A stretch of 38,360 nt of DNA from the NCBI GenBank assembly GCA_934182615.1, contig CAKPRO010000012.1:1-38360 (forward strand), read 5' to 3'. The position numbers and the translations under genes are program-made. Below the pieces are notes generated by a model that worked only from the letters and a program-made list of their open reading frames with translations, had not been told where the DNA came from and ran no database searches. Below, in pieces: positions 31,189-38,360 of this stretch. Source of the stretch: an uncultured Bacilli bacterium (GTDB lineage Bacteria > Bacillota_I > Bacilli_A > RF39 > UBA660). Each line of letters starts with the position of its first letter. Position 1 is the first letter of the stretch.

Positions 31189-31285
31189 TGTATTAAAATT
31201 ATAATTTATATAGTATAGATAATTATGTTAGAGTTAAAAATAAGATATAGTATAAGTGAAGATATGTTAGAAAAAATAAAATAAT

Positions 31286-31340
31286 CCAAATTTAAGCCGA
31301 AAATAATCCGATTTTAAACCAAAATTAAGCCAAACAATAA
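31286..31340 (+). repeat. Five 11-bp tandem units with phased A/T tracts
   Basis: CCAAATTTAAG, CCGAAAATAAT, CCGATTTTAAA, CCAAAATTAAG and CCAAACAATAA follow one another with no gap. Each starts with CC and carries an A/T tract, in step with one helical turn. The spacing suggests a curved DNA segment or a row of protein-binding sites. The same 286-bp gap also holds a doubtful 19-codon frame at 31225-31284 and hairpin element G. Confidence 0.6.
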
Positions 31341-31348
31341 AAATATTT

Positions 31349-31401
31349 GATAAGAAGACCATAGGCTTCTTATCACCTAATGAGATTATAAGCTCATTAG
31401 G
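31349..31401. repeat. Double-hairpin intergenic element, copy G (hairpins in swapped order)
   Basis: GATAAGAAG/CTTCTTATC (loop ACCATAGG), one A, then CCTAATGAG/CTCATTAGG (loop ATTATAAG). The loops match those of copy F, but their order on the strand is reversed. Confidence 0.75.
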
Positions 31402-31420
31402 AAATAAATAAAATTAATCT

Positions 31421-31448
31421 AAAGTAGATGAAATATTCTACTTTTTTT
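31421..31448 (+). terminator. Terminator upstream of the TraX gene
   Basis: AAAGTAGA pairs with TCTACTTT across an 8-nt loop, followed by TTTT. A TATAAT at 31451-31456 directly behind it may be the -10 of the next gene, with only a weak -35. Confidence 0.65.
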
Positions 31449-31474
31449 GATATAATAATTACAGAGGGATAAAT

Positions 31475-32218
31475 ATGAAAAAATTAAATTCAAATCATTT
31501 AAAAATAATAGCAATAATAGCTATGACAATAGATCATCTAGCAGATCTTTTATACCCTAATATGCAAAATAATATTGTACCTATAATATTACATGTTATT
31601 GGTAGATTGACTGCTCCTATTATGTTTTTCTTTATATGTGAAGGCTATTATTATACTAAGAATCTAAAAAAATATATAACAAGATTATTTATCTTTGCTA
31701 TAATATCACACTTTGCTTATTGTTTTGCCTTTGGTATAAATTATATACCATTTATTACAGGTAATGTCTTTAATCAAACTAGTATTATGTGGTCACTTGC
31801 TTGGTCAGTAGTAGCATTATATATAGCTAATGGTAATAATAAATTAAAAGAATATCAGAAATGGATATTAGTAATACTAATAAATGTAATAGCTTTTCCT
31901 GCTGACTTTAGTTCAATAGCGGTAATGAGTATACTATCTATGTATTCTGCTAGAGGTAATTTAAATAAACAAATGAAGACAATGATGTTATGGTTATCAT
32001 TATATGCCTTAATATCATTTATCTTTGTAAATAAAATATATGGAATAATATCTTTGTTTGCAGTACTAGTATACCCTCTTTTAAAAGAATATAATGGCGA
32101 AAGAGGAAAAATAAAATGGTTAAAATGGTTCTTCTATCTATATTATCCATTACATTTAGTGTTAATAGGAATATTAAGAATAATACTATATGGTAATATA
32201 CCAATATTATTTAGTTAA
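31475..32218 (+). CDS. TraX family membrane protein
   Basis: A 247-residue protein with about eight hydrophobic segments and the TraX opening LNSNHLKIIAIIAMTIDHLA, followed by HVIGRLTAPIMFFFICEGYYYTKN, given here in parts (residues ~40-65). The late FFYLYYPLHLVLIG block is also typical. In F plasmids TraX acetylates pilin; chromosomal copies in Bacillota are thought to be membrane acyltransferases of unknown substrate. The RBS AGAGGG lies 8 bp before the ATG. It is followed after 32 bp by the DUF1653 gene, probably on one transcript. Confidence 0.88.
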   Translation: MKKLNSNHLKIIAIIAMTIDHLADLLYPNMQNNIVPIILHVIGRLTAPIMFFFICEGYYYTKNLKKYITRLFIFAIISHFAYCFAFGINYIPFITGNVFNQTSIMWSLAWSVVALYIANGNNKLKEYQKWILVILINVIAFPADFSSIAVMSILSMYSARGNLNKQMKTMMLWLSLYALISFIFVNKIYGIISLFAVLVYPLLKEYNGERGKIKWLKWFFYLYYPLHLVLIGILRIILYGNIPILFS

Positions 32219-32250
32219 ATATAAAAAATATTAAGAGGTGAAAAATATAT

Positions 32251-32499
32251 ATGAATAAAATAAAAATAAAAGGAATATATAAACATTTTAAAGGAGACCT
32301 ATATCTAGTTGAAGACATAGCAATAAATAGTGAAACAGAAGAGGAATATGTTATATACAGAGCTTTATACGGAGATAATAAACTATATATAAGACCATAT
32401 AATATGTTTATATCAGAAGTAGATCATCATAAATATCCAGAAATAAAACAAAAATATAGATTTGAATTACAAAATATAAAAAGTGTAAAAAAAATATGA
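32251..32499 (+). CDS. DUF1653 domain protein
   Basis: An 82-residue protein with the DUF1653 pattern: YKHFKGDLYLVEDIAINSET, the EYVIYRALYGDNKLYIRPY strand pair, and MFISEVDHHKYPEIKQKYRF. This small beta-barrel-like domain is common in bacteria and its function is unknown. AAGAGGTGA lies 9 bp before the ATG. No terminator is visible on the plus strand beyond the shared hairpin at 32567-32594. The 60 bp after it shows nothing else. Confidence 0.85.
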   Translation: MNKIKIKGIYKHFKGDLYLVEDIAINSETEEEYVIYRALYGDNKLYIRPYNMFISEVDHHKYPEIKQKYRFELQNIKSVKKI

Positions 32500-32560
32500 A
32501 TATTTAATTAATAATAGCTGCCATTACATAACTTTTGGATAGTGATACTTTATTTGTATA

Positions 32561-32594
32561 ACAAAAAGAGGATTAGATCAATTTCTAATCCTCT
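32561..32594 (-). terminator. Terminator of the large HTH gene
   Basis: A perfect 10-bp stem AGAGGATTAG/CTAATCCTCT with an 8-nt loop. On the minus strand it is followed by TTTTTGT; it may also halt transcription from the DUF1653 side. Confidence 0.75.
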
Positions 32595-32617
32595 ATTAAA
32601 ATAATTAATATTATAAA

Positions 32618-34348
32618 TTATAATTCCTTTACAAGAGGATTAAAACTTTCAATAGCAGCAACTAACTTAGGATGTCTAATAACAAAATGTATTGTTGGAT
32701 TAGAATTCTTTGAAATGATAACATGATTATTTTTTAAAATAGTTATCGTTATATTTTTGAAAGTTTTATCCTTTTCAGTTAAGATATTATAATTCTTATT
32801 ATTCTTAGCATATTCATTTGTTAATTTTAAATGTTCGATATATTCTTTATAAGTATAGTTAATTGTTTTATCTATGAATAAATTATTTAATAAAAGGGAA
32901 GGAGTATCACTTATAAATTCATCTTCTTTAATAATATAAATATAATCAAATACTTTGTTCTTTTTAAGAATACTATTCATATATTTAAATTCGTTATTTT
33001 TATATTTAATTATCTTATTAATTTCTTCTTTTGTAAGTTTATTTCTTTTTAAGATTTTAATTAATAATTCATCACTAATTGTAAATAAAGGTAATGAAGA
33101 AATATATCTTGCTCTATCACATTCTATATTTTCCTCTTTCTTTAAAAATAAATGGTATTCTTTTATGTTGTTTTCCCTATAAATTTCCATAAGTGGTTTA
33201 GCTTTTTTAAGAAGTAAATCACTTTTTTCTTTATAGTATTCAATTTCATTTTTATTAGTAGTTAAATAATACATCCCCTTATTATGAAAACCATTTATAC
33301 ATTCTCCAGATAAAGCTGCTACTGCTGATACATAGTTTAAATGATTATATATATTATTTTTAAGATTACTTAAATAATAAGGAGATATTTGACCAGTCAT
33401 ATAAATAGGAATCCAACTTTCTAGACCAAGCATCATTTCATTAAAAGGCCTATCTAAGTTATGAATAATATTTAGATGGTGTCCTTTTTTTAGACACATA
33501 GCAATAGCAAACATCCATTTTTTACCAAAATCTATATCTTTAGCCATATCTTCCATGGGCATATCACTACACATAAATATATCTTCTTTAGATTTAGATA
33601 AAACAGTCCCTTTAAAAAAGTTTAGTTCGCCTTGTTTCATTTCTTCAATACCATAATAATGTTTAGTTTTAGCTTTATAAAAAGGGATACTAGGAACTTT
33701 TAATTCATCAAATTTTATTACTTTTATATAGTCATCTAGGTTAAATGAATCAAGATGATGTAAAAAATCGGAAATTTGATTTTTAACAGGAACTATTTCA
33801 CTAGTTAACCAATTAAATAAAGTATTATAGATTTTTTCATTTGATAAATCACTTTTTTTACATCCAATAATCATCATTAAATTATTTATATCATCTGGAT
33901 TTTTATATCTATTTAAAATATAAGAACATATTTTATTTGAAAATTCTACTGGATTAGATGGCTTAGCTTTACCATATCTAATTCTTGAAATATGCGAGGC
34001 ATCAAATACAATATACTTTGACATTTCATGAGTATTTATGTTTAGTGATGTTATTAAAGTATTTAAATTATTACTAAATGTAGTATAGTCAAAGTCATCA
34101 CTAGCTAATGTACTATTAAAATCACTTACTATTTTATCAAAAGTATATTTGTTTTTATCATTATCTTTAGCAATATTAAAAAGAGCTTTAGTTAATTTAT
34201 TCAATTGTTCACTATTTTTTACTGGAGTTCTTTCACCACTTCTATATCTACTTATAACTGATTCAGATAGTCCAGATTCATTTGATAATTTTTTTGAAGA
34301 ACAATTTAATTCTTTTAAATATTCATTTAAAACTTCTTTAAAATTCAT
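32618..34348 (-). CDS. Large protein with two N-terminal XRE-type HTH domains and an unassigned C-terminal region
   Basis: A 576-residue protein, starting at 34348 after AAGGAATGG (a longer start at 34369 would include that RBS). Residues ~1-60 are an XRE HTH (SKKLSNESGLSESVISRYRS); a second HTH-like stretch follows at ~100-135 (EMSKYIVFDASHISRIRYGK). The remaining ~400 residues are helical, with a conserved-looking block (GHHLNIIHNLDRPFNEMMLG, then LESWIPIYMTGQISPYYL) and a basic C-terminus. It may be a regulator with a large ligand- or peptide-sensing part, as in other large XRE proteins of Bacillota, but no effector fold is recognised. It is divergent from the unknown membrane proteins at 34492 and 35579. 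Confidence 0.75.
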   Translation of the reverse strand: MNFKEVLNEYLKELNCSSKKLSNESGLSESVISRYRSGERTPVKNSEQLNKLTKALFNIAKDNDKNKYTFDKIVSDFNSTLASDDFDYTTFSNNLNTLITSLNINTHEMSKYIVFDASHISRIRYGKAKPSNPVEFSNKICSYILNRYKNPDDINNLMMIIGCKKSDLSNEKIYNTLFNWLTSEIVPVKNQISDFLHHLDSFNLDDYIKVIKFDELKVPSIPFYKAKTKHYYGIEEMKQGELNFFKGTVLSKSKEDIFMCSDMPMEDMAKDIDFGKKWMFAIAMCLKKGHHLNIIHNLDRPFNEMMLGLESWIPIYMTGQISPYYLSNLKNNIYNHLNYVSAVAALSGECINGFHNKGMYYLTTNKNEIEYYKEKSDLLLKKAKPLMEIYRENNIKEYHLFLKKEENIECDRARYISSLPLFTISDELLIKILKRNKLTKEEINKIIKYKNNEFKYMNSILKKNKVFDYIYIIKEDEFISDTPSLLLNNLFIDKTINYTYKEYIEHLKLTNEYAKNNKNYNILTEKDKTFKNITITILKNNHVIISKNSNPTIHFVIRHPKLVAAIESFNPLVKEL

Positions 34349-34439
34349 AATACACCATTCCTTAAGCACTATTATACTATACTTTTTAAATAATAAAAAT
34401 AACTTTCCATCAAAAGCAATGATTTTTAAGACAAGTCTA

Positions 34440-34468
34440 TTGCCCTAATAAAGATTTTAATTTATAAT
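34440..34468 (+). promoter_or_regulatory. Promoter of the operon 34492-36502
   Basis: TTGCCC, 17 bp, TATAAT, close to the GAGAGGAG ribosome binding site. On the other strand a TATAAT at 34371-34376 (written ATTATA on plus) is the likely -10 of the divergent HTH gene, with no good -35. Confidence 0.6.
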
Positions 34469-34491
34469 ATAAAATAGAGAGGAGAAGTAAA

Positions 34492-35571
34492 ATGATTAAG
34501 ATTGGAAAATTAAATATTTCAAAAAGAAATCTTATTATAATAAGTGTAGTTATTCTGATAGTAATAGGAGGTATTCTTTTATTAACTAGAGATAATGATA
34601 AAGGACTATTTTATAATCCAGATAAAAACATTAAAATAGTAAAATCAGAGGCTAGTAAAATAGAACTAGAAGATTATCAAACAAATGAGTTTTTTATTAA
34701 GAAACCAAAAGGATGGAAAGTAGATACATTAGGAGATTATATCCATTATACAATTAAAGTATATAATCCAGACAATCCTATTTATCAGTTTTTCTTTAAT
34801 ATGAAAACCGAAGGATATAATAAATCAGAAGATGCGAAAAGATGGCAACAAAAATATTATCCAAATGATATGTTTGCTAAAACTAGTGTAATAGCCACTA
34901 AAGATACCGAAGGATTTTATAAAATATTTAATGATTTAGGTACTTTAAATAATACGGCTGCATTTACCTTTCCAACTTTAACAGATTTTACTGTAAGTGA
35001 AAATCTAGGTAAAGGCAGTTTAGGTGGAGATATGTTAAGGGCAACATTTAAAGATGCAAATGGCGAAGAAGGTGAAGGAATATTTACTGCTTATGTATAT
35101 GATGTGGGTACTTATTATGTTTATGAAAATATAATTTCAGGTAAACAAATAGATATACAATACTTAAGTGTATATGATACGATTTTTATTACTACACCAA
35201 AAGATGAATTTATTGATTGGGAAGATACATTAAATACAATTTGTTCTTCACTTAGTTTTACAGATAACTTTATAAATGGATTTAATCAACAACAAGACGC
35301 AGTCATGAAAAATTTCGAGCAAATTAGAGCAATAGGTAATGAGATAAGCGATGGAATAATGGATTCATGGAATAAAAGAAATACATCTTTTGATATTATG
35401 AGTCAAAAACAAAGTGATGCCACACTTGGCTATGAAAGAGTTTATGATACTGAAACAAATGAAATATATAAGGCATATAATGGATTTAATGATGAATATG
35501 ATGGAGAAAGATATAAACCAGTAACTGACAATATGTACTTAGAAAAGACAAGTGGATATATAGAAAAGTAG
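34492..35571 (+). CDS. Membrane-anchored protein of unknown function
   Basis: A 359-residue protein. Basic N-terminus, one transmembrane helix (residues ~13-31), then a large extracytoplasmic domain with alternating strands (FFIKKPKGWKVDTLGDYIHY, IYQFFFNMKTEGYNKSEDAK, YVYDVGTYYVYENI) and a helical region (NGFNQQQDAVMKNFEQIRAI). The C-terminal part has a pattern of the type YDTETNEIYKAYNGF, YKPVTDNMYLEKTSGYIEK. There are no cysteines apart from one (TICSSL). RBS GAGAGGAG. It is followed after 7 bp by another anchored protein and is divergent from the large HTH gene, a likely regulator. The family is not recognised. Confidence 0.7.
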   Translation: MIKIGKLNISKRNLIIISVVILIVIGGILLLTRDNDKGLFYNPDKNIKIVKSEASKIELEDYQTNEFFIKKPKGWKVDTLGDYIHYTIKVYNPDNPIYQFFFNMKTEGYNKSEDAKRWQQKYYPNDMFAKTSVIATKDTEGFYKIFNDLGTLNNTAAFTFPTLTDFTVSENLGKGSLGGDMLRATFKDANGEEGEGIFTAYVYDVGTYYVYENIISGKQIDIQYLSVYDTIFITTPKDEFIDWEDTLNTICSSLSFTDNFINGFNQQQDAVMKNFEQIRAIGNEISDGIMDSWNKRNTSFDIMSQKQSDATLGYERVYDTETNEIYKAYNGFNDEYDGERYKPVTDNMYLEKTSGYIEK

Positions 35572-35578
35572 GTGTGAT

Positions 35579-36502
35579 ATGAAAAATAAAAAAATAATTT
35601 ATGCTATTATAGGAATTATTATATTAATATCTATGGTGGTTATTATTGCTATAATAAGTAATAAACCAATGCCAATAGATCGTACACCTAAAGAGGCAAC
35701 ATCTATTTTAGAAGAATTAAAAAAGAAATACCCAGATAAAAAGTATTTAAAATTAACTGGTGGAGAAATATTAAACGAAGATACGTGTTTTAGTAAATAC
35801 TCCTTTATAAATAATAATTCCATATATATTTTCAATCCGGAAAAATTAGATAGTGGAGAATTTACTTATAAAAAAGTATATGATGTAGATAAAAATATTA
35901 AAGTTATGAATATTACTCCTAACGATGGGGCAGATATAAAGTTTTATGATTATAATGATACTATATATACACTACATGATAATAATACAGATAATAAAAT
36001 AAATGATAGTTATGATATGTATTTAAAAGCTAATTATAGTTTAAGTGATTATCTAAAATGGGAATATTCAACAGAATTTCTTGGTAAAAAAATAGATTAT
36101 GATTTTATGTCTAATTATGTTTATGTAAAAGATAATATTTTATATAGTAAGAATTATGGTAATGAGAAGTATCCTACTACTGAAAAAGTAAGTGGTAATT
36201 ATGAAGGAGAAAAAATAATTAGAATATATAATGAAAGAATAGTAAAAACAGATAAAGCCTTTTATGAATTAATGAGTTATTTTGATACTGATTTAAATAA
36301 AACAGTTATTACTACAGTAAAAATTAATATGTTAACTAAATATTATGATGAAGTATTAACATTTACATATAAATATGTAGTATTAAAAGATTTAACTCTT
36401 ATACCTATAAATGATATTATGGAAAATAGAGTAAGAGAATATCAATACGATTATTTCTTAAGTGGATTTAACTATATGAGTGAAGTTAGGTATGAAGAAT
36501 GA
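35579..36502 (+). CDS. Second membrane-anchored protein of unknown function
   Basis: A 307-residue protein with a transmembrane helix at residues ~6-27 and a beta-rich outer domain (YKKVYDVDKNIKVMNITPND, YVYVKDNILYSKNYGN, IIRIYNERIVKTDKAFYELM). There is no catalytic motif or repeat. The start at 35579 overlaps a TAGGTGTGAT ribosome binding site region that touches the previous stop, so the two genes are coupled and their products may work together at the cell surface. A terminator follows at 36535. I do not recognise the family. Confidence 0.7.
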   Translation: MKNKKIIYAIIGIIILISMVVIIAIISNKPMPIDRTPKEATSILEELKKKYPDKKYLKLTGGEILNEDTCFSKYSFINNNSIYIFNPEKLDSGEFTYKKVYDVDKNIKVMNITPNDGADIKFYDYNDTIYTLHDNNTDNKINDSYDMYLKANYSLSDYLKWEYSTEFLGKKIDYDFMSNYVYVKDNILYSKNYGNEKYPTTEKVSGNYEGEKIIRIYNERIVKTDKAFYELMSYFDTDLNKTVITTVKINMLTKYYDEVLTFTYKYVVLKDLTLIPINDIMENRVREYQYDYFLSGFNYMSEVRYEE

Positions 36503-36534
36503 TGAGAGAAGAAGATGTATAGAGTAAAATAATT

Positions 36535-36562
36535 GAGTTAGATACATTCTAGCTCTTTTTAA
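36535..36562 (+). terminator. Terminator of the operon 34492-36502
   Basis: GAGTTAG pairs with CTAGCTC (one G-U pair) across ATACATT, followed by TTTTT. Confidence 0.75.
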
Positions 36563-36578
36563 TTTATAAAATCAGTGA

Positions 36579-36584
36579 TATAAT
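36579..36584 (+). promoter_or_regulatory. Extended -10 of the epimerase/DUF1287 operon
   Basis: TATAAT preceded by TGA, with only a weak T-rich -35 region lying in the preceding terminator. It is 34 bp before the epimerase start. Confidence 0.45.
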
Positions 36585-36617
36585 TATATATAGAAGTTAT
36601 TAGATAGGAGGAAAAAT

Positions 36618-37622
36618 ATGAAAAAAATCTATATCGTAACAGGAGCAAATGGCTTTTTAGGAAATAATATTATAAGAAAGTTAGAACAAGATGATAATAA
36701 TGAAATAAGAGCTTTCGTTTTAAATGGTGAATCAATAAAATCATTAGAAAAATTAAAGTGTAAAATATATTATGGAGATGTTACAAAGAAAGAAACCTTA
36801 TTACCTCTTTTTGAAAACATAGATGGTAAAGAAGTATTTGTAATTCACTGTGCAGCAGTTGTATACATAAAGACCAAATATAATCCACTTGTTTATAATG
36901 TAAATGTTAATGGTACTAAAAATATAGTAGATAAAGTACTAGAAACAAAATCCAAACTTATTTATATTAGTAGTGTACATGCCATTCCAGAGAAAGAAAA
37001 TAATGATTTAATAGAAGAGATAACTGATTTCAATCCTGATGAAGTTCATGGATTATATGCCAAAACAAAAGCCGAAGCAGCAAAATATGTTATGAATGCA
37101 GTTAAAAATAAAAACTTAAATGCTTGTATTATTCATCCATCAGGAATTATAGGACCATATGATTATGGTAATAGCCATTTAACTGAGCTAGTAAGAGAAG
37201 TATCAAATGGAAAACTATTTGCCACAGTAAAAGGAGGATATGATTTTGTTGATGTTAGAGATGTAGCGGCCGCTATTATTACAGCCTCTAAAAAAGATAA
37301 TAAAGGAGAATGCTATATCTTATCAAATAAATATATAACAATCAAAGAACTATCAGATTTAATATGTGATGTACAAGGTATAAAAAAAATAAAAATAGTA
37401 TTACCAATTTGTTTAGCAAAAATAATAGCACCTTTTTTTGAAGCATATTATAATTTAAAAAAACAAACACCTCTCTTTACAAAGTATTCATTATACACAT
37501 TATCCTCTAATTCTAATTTTAGTAATAAAAAAGCTAAAGAAGAGTTAGGATATAAAAATAGAGATATGAAAGATACTATAAAAGATACTATAAGATGGCT
37601 TTATAAAAAAGGAGAAAAATGA
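36618..37622 (+). CDS. NAD-dependent epimerase/dehydratase (extended SDR)
   Basis: A 334-residue extended SDR: dinucleotide motif VTGANGFLGNN (residues ~7-17), GDVTKKE after the third strand, HCAAVVY, catalytic Ser in YISSVH, and the YAKTK active-site pair, then IIHPSGIIGPYDYG and the DVRDVA block. This resembles dihydroflavonol-4-reductase-like NAD(P)-dependent sugar or ketone reductases of bacteria. The substrate is unknown. RBS TAGGAGG. It overlaps the DUF1287 gene by 4 bp (ATGA), so they are co-translated. Confidence 0.9.
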   Translation: MKKIYIVTGANGFLGNNIIRKLEQDDNNEIRAFVLNGESIKSLEKLKCKIYYGDVTKKETLLPLFENIDGKEVFVIHCAAVVYIKTKYNPLVYNVNVNGTKNIVDKVLETKSKLIYISSVHAIPEKENNDLIEEITDFNPDEVHGLYAKTKAEAAKYVMNAVKNKNLNACIIHPSGIIGPYDYGNSHLTELVREVSNGKLFATVKGGYDFVDVRDVAAAIITASKKDNKGECYILSNKYITIKELSDLICDVQGIKKIKIVLPICLAKIIAPFFEAYYNLKKQTPLFTKYSLYTLSSNSNFSNKKAKEELGYKNRDMKDTIKDTIRWLYKKGEK

Positions 37623-38272
37623 AAAAGAAAATAACAATTATTACTACATTGATAATAGTAATATTAATAATTATAGTTTTATATGTACTATATCATTTAA
37701 ATTATATAGAGCATAAGAAATATACAAATAAAGATTTCAATATAATGACTTATAAGAGTAAGATAGATAAAGATAAAGATGGTATAGATGATCAAACAGA
37801 TATATTAAATAATGCAAGAGCTTATATAAAAACAAAACCTAAATATAAGAGTAAATATTATACTACAGGCTATCCTAATGATGAATACGGAGTTTGCACT
37901 GATGTAGTAGCTTTTGCCCTAAAAGATGCAGGCTATGATCTAATGGTATTAGTAAATGAAGATATTAAAGCTAATAAAGATTTATATAATATAGATAATA
38001 TTGATAAAAAGATAGATTTTAGAAGAGTTCAAAATTTAAAAATATATTTAGATAATAATGCTATAAGTCTTACTACTGATATAAATAAAATAGATAAGTG
38101 GCAAGGTGGAGACATTATTGTATTTAAAAAACATATTGGAATAGTATCAGATAACAGAAATAAAAAAGGAATATCTTTTATTATTCATCATGCTAATCCT
38201 TATCAAAGATATTATGAAGAAGATATTTTAGAATATCGTGATGATATAGTTGGACATTATAGAATTAGTTAG
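37619..38272 (+). CDS. DUF1287 family membrane-anchored protein
   Basis: A 217-residue protein with an N-terminal transmembrane segment (residues ~5-25), then a DUF1287 domain with NlpC/P60-like features: Cys in YGVCTDVVAFALKDAGYDL, DFRRVQNLKIYL, and the His pair in FKKHIGIVSD and FIIHHANPY. A DKDKDGIDDQTD stretch before it looks like a calcium-binding loop. DUF1287 proteins are thought to be cysteine hydrolases acting in the envelope, though the substrate is unproven. The start overlaps the epimerase gene by 4 bp. Confidence 0.88.
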   Translation: MKKKITIITTLIIVILIIIVLYVLYHLNYIEHKKYTNKDFNIMTYKSKIDKDKDGIDDQTDILNNARAYIKTKPKYKSKYYTTGYPNDEYGVCTDVVAFALKDAGYDLMVLVNEDIKANKDLYNIDNIDKKIDFRRVQNLKIYLDNNAISLTTDINKIDKWQGGDIIVFKKHIGIVSDNRNKKGISFIIHHANPYQRYYEEDILEYRDDIVGHYRIS

Positions 38273-38354
38273 ATAAATAGTAATTTGAAAGTGAACTAAT
38301 AGTATGTTTAATATTAGATAAAAAATTGATATATTGTTCTTGGATGGTGATAAA

Positions 38355-38360
38355 ATGAAT
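38355..38360 (+). CDS. Start of a further gene, cut by the window edge
   Basis: ATGAAT is preceded by GGATGGTGATAAA, a typical ribosome binding site of this genome. Only two codons are visible. The 82 bp before it is AT-rich and shows no clear terminator for the DUF1287 gene. Confidence 0.35.

Noticed and set aside
31225..31284. 19-codon frame MLELKIRYSISEDM downstream of the DUF1848 gene
   Set aside because: No RBS and no context; kept only as a remark in the repeat entry.
1..38360. Mycoplasma-type code with TGA as tryptophan
   Set aside because: Trp is written TGG throughout and TGA closes several genes (for example those ending at 3955, 5297, 18466 and 18785) at sensible positions.

Overview
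The window is a very AT-rich bacterial chromosome segment with the standard genetic code (TGG for Trp, TGA used as a stop), AAGGTGAT/AGGAG-type ribosome binding sites, sigma-A promoters (TTGACA-17-TATAAT types) and tRNA genes with encoded CCA. Ribosomal pairs rplM-rpsI and rpsU-yqeY, UvrC, pyruvate phosphate dikinase, BspA-like leucine-rich repeats, VanRS-type signalling, TraX and DUF1653/1848/5640-type proteins point to a low-GC Bacillota, most likely an uncultured gut Bacilli/Mollicutes-related lineage (inference; no taxonomic search was possible).

Layout. 1-2016: a 5'-truncated BspA-like LRR surface protein and a small TasA/SipW-substrate-like secreted protein. 2038-5297: a GspE/PilB-type ATPase on the minus strand, divergent from two pilin-like proteins and a membrane-anchored protein, with overlapping divergent promoters. 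5338-7973: tRNA-Ser, uvrC and a B3/B4-domain protein. 8161-9183: rplM-rpsI with a structured leader. 9357-11993: ppdK. 12042-13216: a degraded patch (5'-truncated sortase-type surface protein, frameshifted DUF5640 protein, small unknown gene). 13280-13648: tRNA-Ile2/Met, tRNA-Leu and an inverted tRNA relic. 13946-15340: membrane-anchored XRE regulator and thioredoxin-like protein. 15411-18785: a bacteriocin locus with a C39-peptidase ABC transporter, an accessory membrane protein and two double-glycine peptides, each with a GxxxG motif, preceded by a Rpn-type nuclease fragment bracketed by a 50-bp direct repeat. 18877-21856: rpsU, yqeY, tRNA-His (minus), an SDR reductase and a methionine gamma-lyase-family protein. 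21909-22028 (minus): a candidate unassigned small RNA. 22191-30161: a cell-envelope stress region (LiaF-like, DUF4097, CAT-like acyltransferase, ABC exporter, VanRS-like two-component system, FemAB-like ligase). 30301-32499: DUF1848, TraX and DUF1653 proteins. 32618-36502: a large double-HTH protein divergent from two membrane-anchored unknowns. 36618-38272: NAD-dependent epimerase and DUF1287 protein; a next gene starts at the right edge.

Two patterns cross gene boundaries. First, at least seven intergenic sites carry a double-hairpin element, plus one single-hairpin relative. They share 8-nt loops (CCTAAGGT type on one strand), occur in both orientations, and in four copies carry a third small hairpin with a CAACC loop. 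The stems vary between copies but keep pairing, so the structure is conserved rather than the sequence. Second, the promoters of the CAT-like/ABC operon and of the VanRS-like operon share a direct repeat of the form nTTAAG-N5-nTTAAG exactly 21 nt upstream of TATAAT. A three-unit version lies between the kinase gene and the FemAB-like gene, suggesting one regulon. The bacteriocin locus, the hairpin family and the candidate small RNA are the most promising new items.
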